DNA of 19,184 nt. Source: Solobacterium sp. Its GTDB lineage: Bacteria > Bacillota_I > Bacilli_A > Erysipelotrichales > Erysipelotrichaceae. Positions 13,350-19,184 of the stretch are shown in pieces. A model generated the notes under the pieces. It was not told the origin of the DNA and did no database searches. It saw only the letters and a list, made by a program, of their open reading frames with translations. A program made the translations under genes and the position numbers. Where the stretch lies: positions 1 to 19,184 of the forward strand of contig JABZLM010000025.1 in assembly GCA_015256775.1 (NCBI GenBank). The letters are read 5' to 3'. Each line of letters begins with the position of its first letter. The stretch's first letter is position 1.

Positions 13350-14459
13350 TTATTGTACTTTGACCTTATTCCACAAGTCTGAGAGTTTCGCTTTGAGCTG
13401 CTCATCGAAATGGAATGTTTCATCTAATTTATATCCTGTACGTGGAACGTATGCTGGATTTTCAAAGAATTCACCATCTGGTCCTGCAAGTTCTTCTTGA
13501 ACACTTAAATCAACCGGTGTATATCCAACCCACTCTGAGTTCTGTGACTGAACACTTTCACTGATGATGTAATCAATAAACTTATTCGCAAGTCCTGGAC
13601 AGTTGCTGTTTTTTGGAATAACCATTGCATCAATCCATACGTTTGTACCCTGCTTTGGTGCTACCCAGCTCATATCCATATTTTCCGTAAGAACATTCGT
13701 CGCATCTCCAGAATACATGACAGCGATATCTTTTTCCGCATTCGTCATGCCATCAATAACTTCATCTGTAACATATGCAGGGTCCATAGTCTCATTCATC
13801 TCTGATAGCCACTCATACGCTTCTTGGATTTCCTTTGGATCATTTGTGTTCATGGAATAACCAAGTGCCTTAAACGCAATCATGAAACCATCACGTTGTG
13901 AATCGTAGAAGAAGATTCTTCCCTTATACTTAGGATCTTTGAGAATATCCCAGCCTTCTTCTTCAATATCCTTTTCATCAACTGTTGTTTTGTTATAAAC
14001 AAGACCAACATTACCCCAAAAATATGGGACAGAATATTCAAGAGTTGGATCAAAGCCTTTTTGAGACTCTACAACAGATGGATTGAGTAAGCCAAGATTT
14101 TCATAAGACTTCTTGTCTAATGGTTGTAACATCTTCTCAGCTAGTAACTGTTCAATCATATAGTCACTAGGCACAAGTACATCATAAGATGAGCCGCCAA
14201 GTAACTTTGTGTACATCATCTCATTGGACTCAAATAGATCGTAGTTAACTTTTGCGTTATACATTGTTTCAAAGTCAGAGATGACTCCTTCACCGATATA
14301 TTCTCCTGCGTTGAATACATTGATAACGTTACAGCCAAACATTTCTTTTGCGTCACCAACTTGCTTTACTGCACCTTCATCATCCCCACCACAGCCAACA
14401 AGTGGAGCTACAAGTGCAGCGCATAATACTAATTTAGTTAGATTCTGTAATTTGCGCAT
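13350..14459 (-). CDS. potD: Spermidine/putrescine-binding lipoprotein
   Basis: A 369-residue extracytoplasmic solute-binding protein. A signal peptide (charged MRKLQNLTK, then a hydrophobic core) ends in the lipobox LVGC with the lipidated Cys23. The mature part matches PotD/PotF: INVFNAGEYIGEGVISDFE (about 46-64), SSYDVLVPSDYMIEQL, PYFWGNVGLVYNK and VWIDAMVIPKN. The last retains the W-x-D pair that contacts the polyamine in E. coli PotD. It captures polyamines and hands them to PotBC. Its start lies 26 bases inside potC, so expression is coupled. The ribosome site is modest (AAAGG). No clear terminator follows on the minus strand before the tRNA promoters, so some read-through is possible. 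Confidence 0.93.
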   Translation of the reverse strand: MRKLQNLTKLVLCAALVAPLVGCGGDDEGAVKQVGDAKEMFGCNVINVFNAGEYIGEGVISDFETMYNAKVNYDLFESNEMMYTKLLGGSSYDVLVPSDYMIEQLLAEKMLQPLDKKSYENLGLLNPSVVESQKGFDPTLEYSVPYFWGNVGLVYNKTTVDEKDIEEEGWDILKDPKYKGRIFFYDSQRDGFMIAFKALGYSMNTNDPKEIQEAYEWLSEMNETMDPAYVTDEVIDGMTNAEKDIAVMYSGDATNVLTENMDMSWVAPKQGTNVWIDAMVIPKNSNCPGLANKFIDYIISESVQSQNSEWVGYTPVDLSVQEELAGPDGEFFENPAYVPRTGYKLDETFHFDEQLKAKLSDLWNKVKVQ

Positions 14460-15249
14460 TTAACTTTGCCTTTCTTCTTTCATTGATCATAGGTACAACA
14501 TTTACGACAATGAGTACAACTGTGATGACATAAACAATAATTGCACTTAACGCATTAATTGTTGGGTTAACACGTTTTACATTTGCATAAACATAGATAG
14601 AGATATTGGAAACACCCGGTCCTGTCGTAAACATGGAGATGACGAAGTCATCGAAGGACATCGAGAATGCCACAAGTGCACCCGCAATAATACCACCCTT
14701 AATCTGAGGGATGATAACCTTCCACATCGCTTGCCATGGAGTACAACCTAAATCTAACGCAGCCTCTGCCATGTTCTTATCGATACGACGTAAACGTGGT
14801 AATACCGATAGGATTACATATGGTGTACAAAAAGCAATATGCGCTAATAACATCGTAGTAAATCCAGTTTGAACTCTCAATGATGTAAAGAACAACATTA
14901 AGCCAATCGCAGTAACGATTTCTGGGTTTAGCATTGGTAAGTTATTTACCTGTTGGAATAACTCACGTGTAATGCGCTTAGACTTGGAAAGACCAATTGC
15001 TGTGATTGTTCCAATGAATGTAGAAATTAATGTCGCTAGTACCGCACATAAAACCGTGTAATAGATTGCTTCTAAGATAGAACGGTTATTAAACATGTTC
15101 TCATACCAACGTAATGAAAAACCAGTAAAGCGAGTAAGTGATTTAGAACGGTTGAAACTAAAGAACACTACATAGAGAATTGGCAAGTAGAAGAATGCCA
15201 AGATGAGGGCAAGATATAACTTCCCGAAAATAGAATTTTTCTTTTCCAT
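14434..15249 (-). CDS. potC: Polyamine ABC transporter permease PotC
   Basis: A 271-residue inner-membrane permease with six hydrophobic segments (first about 9-30, last about 235-255). It carries the ABC-permease EAA loop, AEAALDLGCTPWQAMWKVIIP (about 161-181), which docks on the ATPase. Other typical PotC features are SFNRSKSLTRFTGFSLRWYE and SFDDFVISMFTTGPG. Its ATG overlaps the potB stop codon (TAATG) and AGGAGG lies just upstream, so translation is coupled. With PotB it forms the heterodimeric channel. The long 26-base overlap with potD is unusual for this operon. Confidence 0.94.
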   Translation of the reverse strand: MEKKNSIFGKLYLALILAFFYLPILYVVFFSFNRSKSLTRFTGFSLRWYENMFNNRSILEAIYYTVLCAVLATLISTFIGTITAIGLSKSKRITRELFQQVNNLPMLNPEIVTAIGLMLFFTSLRVQTGFTTMLLAHIAFCTPYVILSVLPRLRRIDKNMAEAALDLGCTPWQAMWKVIIPQIKGGIIAGALVAFSMSFDDFVISMFTTGPGVSNISIYVYANVKRVNPTINALSAIIVYVITVVLIVVNVVPMINERRKAKLNAQITESN

Positions 15250-16034
15250 TAGTCTGCCTCCTCTGCTGGTTCTTTATCTAGTTTCTTTGTAACATACATC
15301 GAAATTAAGATAATGATTGCCATAATTAAACTGATTGCAGAACCAAAGTTCCAGTCACCAGTCTTGATAAAGTAATCTTCAATCAAATTACCAATCAATA
15401 CATACTGACCACCACCAAGTAGCTTAGGAATAAAGAAGCTAGATACTGCTGGCAAGAATACCAAAGTAATACCACTTACAACACCACTTAAAGAAAGTGG
15501 TAATGTGACACGTAAGAATGTCTGCTTATTATCCGCACCTAGGTCGCTAGCCGCAATCAATAAATTCTTATCAATCTTAGAAAGAGCTGTATAAATTTGT
15601 AGAATCATAAACGGCAAGAAGTTGTATACCATACCGATATATACTCTAATTTCACTGCTGAAACCAAACCAGCCTAAAATACCCTTCCATGCATATGTAC
15701 GTACAAGCATGTTAATCCACATTGGAAGTGTAATGAGTAACACCATGATTGCTTGAGAACCACTCTTTAGCTTCGCCATGATGTACGCTGTTGGATAGCC
15801 TACAATAATACAAATAGCTGTAGTGATGAAGGCCATCTTTAAACTACGCCATAATACACTTGGGAAAATCGTATCATTGAAGAAACGTGTGAAATTTTCA
15901 AATGTAAATTGAAGTGTTAAAACGGAATTACCTTTTACTGTCATTGCATACATGACAATCATGAACATCGGAATGACAATCATAATCATCATCCATACAA
16001 AATACGGATAGATTAATTTATTAAATGACTTCAT
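15249..16034 (-). CDS. potB: Polyamine ABC transporter permease PotB
   Basis: A 261-residue inner-membrane permease with six hydrophobic segments, the first at about 8-30. The EAA loop reads LIAASDLGADNKQTFLRVTLP (about 159-179, slightly degenerate). It also shows LPMWINMLVRTYAWKGILG and the SSFFIPKLLGGGQ segment typical of PotB. It pairs with PotC in the importer. The start lies 6 bases after the potA stop. The upstream GATGGG is a weak ribosome site, so translation may depend on coupling to potA. Confidence 0.94.
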   Translation of the reverse strand: MKSFNKLIYPYFVWMMIMIVIPMFMIVMYAMTVKGNSVLTLQFTFENFTRFFNDTIFPSVLWRSLKMAFITTAICIIVGYPTAYIMAKLKSGSQAIMVLLITLPMWINMLVRTYAWKGILGWFGFSSEIRVYIGMVYNFLPFMILQIYTALSKIDKNLLIAASDLGADNKQTFLRVTLPLSLSGVVSGITLVFLPAVSSFFIPKLLGGGQYVLIGNLIEDYFIKTGDWNFGSAISLIMAIIILISMYVTKKLDKEPAEEAD

Positions 16035-16040
16035 TGCACA

Positions 16041-17609
16041 TTAACCCATCTTTCTCATAACGTGGATATCCTCAGGATTCCACTCTAATCCAATTCTTTC
16101 ACCTGCTTCAATCTTATCTGTAGTTTCAATCTTTAACTCACGACCCTGTGTAGAGAATGTAATCTGGTAATCACCTTCTGTGATGTTTTCATCATCAAAG
16201 TCATACTTCACATCCCAGATTTCAACACGAGAATCATCCTCAATATTCCAAGCATACGCATCCGCCCAACGAATCAAGTCTGTATCTAGCGCTACAGATT
16301 CCTTGATTTCATCAACCGTACGATAGAAATCAAACGCCTGAATACCTTCCTCATTGTCCACATCTTCAACTGCTGTTGGCTTAACTACATTGATCTTAAC
16401 TGTAATCTTTGTGCCTGCACCAGTAGCGAATGTACATGAATATGTTCCAATTTCCTTTTTCACGTCATATTCAACATGTGTTAAGGAAACATCCTCACCC
16501 TCATCTGTCCATGCTTGCGCATTTGCACGTGCGATAACTTCAGAGTCTGTTAATTGATCTACGTCTTCAAGGTCCATTGTAAAGGAAGACGCACTAATAC
16601 GTTCTTTCGCTTCCTTATTGATGACGTCATGTTCTCCTGTTACATGCATGGTAACCGTCTTAGATGTACCAGATGATGTTTCTACGATGACTTCATAGTG
16701 AACACCCTTGAATAATACAGACTTTACTTCACCATTTAACAAGCCACGGTTTCTAGCCACGATATCGATATCCTCAGGACGAATTACAATATCAACTGGC
16801 TCATTCTCACTAAAGCCATAATCTACACACTTGTAATCTACATCGTCGAAGTTAACGAGGTTATCCTTCTTCATCACACCATCGATGATATTTGAATCAC
16901 CAATAAAACGTGCACAGTATTGGTTAATTGGTTCATTGTAAACTTCTGTTGGAGAACCAACCTGTTCAATATCACCATCTCTTAAGATAACAATCTTATC
17001 TGACATTGTTAGAGCTTCTTCTTGATCGTGGGTAACAAAAATAAATGTAATGCCTACCTCACGCTGAATTTCCTTTAATTCAAGCTGCATTTCCTTACGT
17101 AGATTCTTATCTAACGCACTTAAAGATTCATCTAACAATAGAACCTTTGGTTCATTAACAAGCGCACGTGCAATCGCTACACGCTGTTGTTGTCCACCTG
17201 ACATCATTGTGACATCACGATGTTCAAATCCCTCTAAACCAACAAGAGAAATCATACGACGTACTTTCTGGTCGATGATGTCCTTTGGCTGCTTCTTAAT
17301 CTTTAAGCCAAATGCAATATTGTCATAAACATCTAAGTGTGGGAACAATGCATAATGTTGGAACACTGTGTTTACATCACGCTTGTATGCAGGAATGCGA
17401 GCAATATCCTCACCATCCATAATGACATGACCTTCTGTTGGTTCAATAAAACCAGCAATAATACGTAAGAGCGTTGTCTTACCACAACCAGATGGTCCAA
17501 GTAACGTCACAAACTCATTTTCATAAATATCTAATGAGATTCCCTTTAGTACGACTTGGTTGTCAAAAGTTTTTACAACATTTTTTACTTCAATCAATTT
17601 CTTTGCCAT
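16041..17609 (-). CDS. potA: Polyamine ABC transporter ATPase PotA with interrupted TOBE domain
   Basis: A 522-residue cytoplasmic ATPase that powers polyamine import; typical PotA is 350-380 residues. The ATPase domain is complete: Walker A GPSGCGKTT (38-46), Q-loop Q84, signature MSGGQ (136-140), Walker B KVLLLDE (155-161), D-loop SALD and H194. The accessory region begins normally with VDIVIRPEDIDIV (272-284) and GEVKSVLFKGVHYEVIVE (293-310). It ends normally with EAGERIGLEWNPEDIHVMRK (501-520). Between them are two related acidic modules, about 339-409 and 424-498. Both share a helix with an A-x-AW pattern, a VxYD strand and a GxYxxTF strand, suggesting a duplicated all-beta or alpha/beta fold. 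Their function is unknown. GAGGGAG precedes the ATG, 13 bases after the regulator gene. Confidence 0.93.
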   Translation of the reverse strand: MAKKLIEVKNVVKTFDNQVVLKGISLDIYENEFVTLLGPSGCGKTTLLRIIAGFIEPTEGHVIMDGEDIARIPAYKRDVNTVFQHYALFPHLDVYDNIAFGLKIKKQPKDIIDQKVRRMISLVGLEGFEHRDVTMMSGGQQQRVAIARALVNEPKVLLLDESLSALDKNLRKEMQLELKEIQREVGITFIFVTHDQEEALTMSDKIVILRDGDIEQVGSPTEVYNEPINQYCARFIGDSNIIDGVMKKDNLVNFDDVDYKCVDYGFSENEPVDIVIRPEDIDIVARNRGLLNGEVKSVLFKGVHYEVIVETSSGTSKTVTMHVTGEHDVINKEAKERISASSFTMDLEDVDQLTDSEVIARANAQAWTDEGEDVSLTHVEYDVKKEIGTYSCTFATGAGTKITVKINVVKPTAVEDVDNEEGIQAFDFYRTVDEIKESVALDTDLIRWADAYAWNIEDDSRVEIWDVKYDFDDENITEGDYQITFSTQGRELKIETTDKIEAGERIGLEWNPEDIHVMRKMG

Positions 17610-17622
17610 GTCTATTCTCCCT

Positions 17623-18165
17623 CTAAAATTCCGGTGGCGTGCTAATCCAAAGCACTTCTGCTGATTGTTTACTACGATTTTCTAAATAGTGCGCTACGTC
17701 CCCACGGATATAGAAAGTATCCCCTCGTCTTACGACAGCGCCTTTTTTGTATCCCTCTCTTACGAGATAAATACGTCCACTTAATACATATCCAAATTCT
17801 TCCCCTTGATGTGGTTCAATCTGTTTTGATCTAGCACCAGGTTCAAGTTTTAAGATAATTGGTTCCATATCATTCTTCTGTGCATTTGGAACAATCCAAT
17901 GAGTTGTTACACCATCCTGTTCATCAATGAACACATCCTCTGGTGTAAAGACAATCTTTTCTTCATGTTCTTCCGCAAAAAAGCGTGACATATCAACCCC
18001 TAGAGCTTCCGCAATATCTGCTAGTGTCTGAATGGATGGAGATGTTAAATTTCGCTCCAGCTGTGACAAGAAGCCCTTCGTAAGTTCTGTTCTTGAGGCC
18101 AATTCTTCTAGCGTCAGGTCATTCTTGATTCGTAGCTGCTTGATACGATGTCCGATATCTATCAT
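17623..18165 (-). CDS. XRE-family transcriptional regulator with cupin domain
   Basis: A 180-residue DNA-binding regulator. The N-terminal XRE helix-turn-helix (about 1-62) includes LTLEELASRTELTKGFLSQLERN and SPSIQTLADIAEALGV. The C-terminal cupin (about 105-178) includes PHQGEEFGYVLSGRIYLV and RRGDTFYIRGDVAHYLEN, a likely ligand-binding barrel. This PuuR-like architecture often controls polyamine genes, and here the gene heads the potABCD operon, so polyamine-responsive autoregulation is a reasonable inference. The frame opens at a TTG (18198), but the ATG at 18163-18165 has AGGAGG close upstream (spacing only 3-4 bases). The inverted repeat at 18176-18200 is the leading operator candidate. 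Confidence 0.92.
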   Translation of the reverse strand: MIDIGHRIKQLRIKNDLTLEELASRTELTKGFLSQLERNLTSPSIQTLADIAEALGVDMSRFFAEEHEEKIVFTPEDVFIDEQDGVTTHWIVPNAQKNDMEPIILKLEPGARSKQIEPHQGEEFGYVLSGRIYLVREGYKKGAVVRRGDTFYIRGDVAHYLENRSKQSAEVLWISTPPEF

Positions 18166-18175
18166 AATCCTCCTC

Positions 18176-18200
18176 AATTGTTTAGTTTTACTAAACAATT
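18176..18200. promoter_or_regulatory. Inverted repeat, candidate operator of the pot operon
   Basis: AATTGTTTAGT (18176-18186) and ACTAAACAATT (18190-18200) form an 11-bp perfect inverted repeat with a 3-base centre. It lies directly upstream of the regulator's ribosome site. Related GTTTA/TAAAC halves recur at 18272-18288, and AGTTT/AAACT at 18255-18267. It is likely the regulator's binding site; as RNA it would also form a hairpin beside the ribosome site. Confidence 0.6.
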
Positions 18201-18225
18201 TATTAACAGTAACAAAACAATAATA

Positions 18226-18253
18226 ATTATATGTAATTCAAGACGAAAATCAA
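18226..18253 (-). promoter_or_regulatory. Promoter of the regulator-potABCD operon
   Basis: On the minus strand, TTGATT (18248-18253), a 16-base spacer and TATAAT (18226-18231). The predicted start near 18219 puts the inverted repeat at about +20 to +44. Confidence 0.65.
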
Positions 18254-18301
18254 TAGTTTTTTAAACTTTTTGTTTAGAGATTATAAACTCAATAAAAAAA
18301 T

Positions 18302-18323
18302 AAAAAAGTCTTTCGACTTTTTT
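18302..18323 (-). terminator. Terminator of the DUF554 gene
   Basis: AAAAAAGTC (18302-18310) and GACTTTTTT (18315-18323) form a 9-bp stem around a 4-base loop. On the minus strand it is followed by ATTTTTTTATT. It starts inside the DUF554 stop codon and isolates that gene from the pot operon. Confidence 0.85.
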
Positions 18324-19038
18324 AAAATACCATACCCCATATCACAGCGATGATAACTGCCGGTAACACATTAGCCACTCGCATCTTTCGATCAAATACC
18401 ATATTGACTCCAACACAGAATATCAAGATGGATCCAACACATGAAAGATTCTCTAATGCGACAGCTGGCACAACTGTATTTAACATCATCGCAAGCAAGG
18501 TAATACTACCTTGAAAGATTGCGACCGGAATTGCTGAGAACATGCATCCCTTACCAAGTGAAGCGCTCATCACACTCACTAAGATAAAGTCAATTACACC
18601 CTTAGCGGCTAGTACTGTGATATCACCACTAACACCATCTTTGATTGCGCCAATGACTGCCATAGCCCCAATACATACGACACAGCTTGTATTAACAAAG
18701 GCAATTACAAATTTTGTATCGTTTCCATTATTGCTTTTCTTTTTTACATAGTCTGCAAATTGATTAATTTTTCCATCTAAGTCAAAATACTCACCAACAA
18801 TCGCACCGATTGCCAAGCAACAGATTACCATCATAATATTGCGTGGTGACAATTTACCATTTTCAATACACAACATCTGTTCCATCGCACCTGCAATACC
18901 TATAAAAATAACCGCAACACCAGTGACCAGAAATAAGGTTTCCTGCATTTTCTCTTTCATTTTAGAACTAAAAGAGCAGCCAAATGTACCAGCTAACATA
19001 ATTAAAATGATATTAATAATTGTTCCGAGTCCTCGCAT
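18322..19038 (-). CDS. DUF554 integral membrane protein (YdfK/YqgA-like)
   Basis: A 238-residue membrane protein with about seven hydrophobic segments. It opens MRGLGTIINIILIMLAGTFGC, the usual DUF554 N-terminus. It continues with GVAVIFIGIAGAM, GAIVGEYFDLDGKINQF, a FVNTSCVVCIGAMAVIGAIKDGVSG segment and a C-terminal LPAVIIAVIWG, all matching the family. Some members are proposed transporters, but the substrate and role are unknown. AGAGGG lies 5 bases before the ATG. It has its own promoter and terminator, so it is not part of the pot operon although it is adjacent and on the same strand. Confidence 0.9.
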   Translation of the reverse strand: MRGLGTIINIILIMLAGTFGCSFSSKMKEKMQETLFLVTGVAVIFIGIAGAMEQMLCIENGKLSPRNIMMVICCLAIGAIVGEYFDLDGKINQFADYVKKKSNNGNDTKFVIAFVNTSCVVCIGAMAVIGAIKDGVSGDITVLAAKGVIDFILVSVMSASLGKGCMFSAIPVAIFQGSITLLAMMLNTVVPAVALENLSCVGSILIFCVGVNMVFDRKMRVANVLPAVIIAVIWGMVF

Positions 19039-19073
19039 ATTTTCCCTCTTCGATTTAAAAACTCACCAGTACT

Positions 19074-19102
19074 ATTCTAGGCTTATAAATATACACTGTA
19101 AA
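19074..19102 (-). promoter_or_regulatory. Promoter of the DUF554 gene
   Basis: On the minus strand, TTTACA (19097-19102), a 17-base spacer and TAGAAT (19074-19079). Nothing further is recognisable between 19103 and the window end. Confidence 0.6.
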
Positions 19103-19184
19103 TATCAAAACAATAAAACCACAATTATCCCTCAAGTGAAAAGTTAAATTCCACTTCTAAGGTATGAAAGTTGAATTTAGTTAT

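Noticed and set aside
13315..13375. A rho-independent terminator for the pot operon.
   Set aside because: CAAAGT/ACTTTG can pair around the potD stop, but on the minus strand it is followed by A's, not T's.

Overview
The window is about 19.2 kb of a low-GC Gram-positive chromosome. Type III glutamine synthetase, a T-box leader on ileS, an S-box-type leader on metK, the sepF-ylmH-divIVA-ileS division cluster and CCA-encoding tRNA genes all point to Bacillota. The combination fits the Erysipelotrichia, but that rank is inferred from general resemblance and not from a marker gene.

Left part (1-3167): an S1-domain RNA-binding protein (minus) diverges from a DUF212/YuiD-like membrane protein and a NifU-type Fe-S scaffold (plus). 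A complete 1,700-bp ISL3-type insertion sequence (1289-2988) sits exactly at the stop codon of the NifU gene. It is bounded by a perfect 8-bp target duplication, and it separates the gene from what was evidently its own terminator (2995-3028).

Middle (3168-7892): glnN (type III glutamine synthetase) converges with an AI-2E/PerM-family permease. Next comes metK behind a consensus promoter and an S-adenosylmethionine riboswitch of SAM-I type that appears to lack stem P4. Its expression platform appears to hide the ribosome binding site rather than form a terminator.

Right-middle (7899-13314): reading on the minus strand, the order is sepF, ylmH, divIVA, a T-box with an AUC (Ile) specifier, then ileS. 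Beyond it are a small plus-strand membrane protein, possibly translated from a leaderless mRNA, and a minus-strand tRNA-Cys/tRNA-Leu pair with its own promoters and a strong UUCG-loop terminator.

Right part (13350-19184): a minus-strand operon of an XRE-cupin regulator and potA-potB-potC-potD encodes a complete spermidine/putrescine ABC importer. Its ATPase is about 150-170 residues longer than usual because two related copies of an extra module interrupt the C-terminal TOBE region. A DUF554 membrane protein lies upstream with its own promoter and terminator.

Most of the window is ordinary housekeeping DNA, and I see no defence island, CRISPR array or prophage. The items most worth following up are the PotA insertion, the P4-less metK riboswitch, and the insertion sequence with its ribosome-site-occluding hairpin and exactly reconstructable target site.
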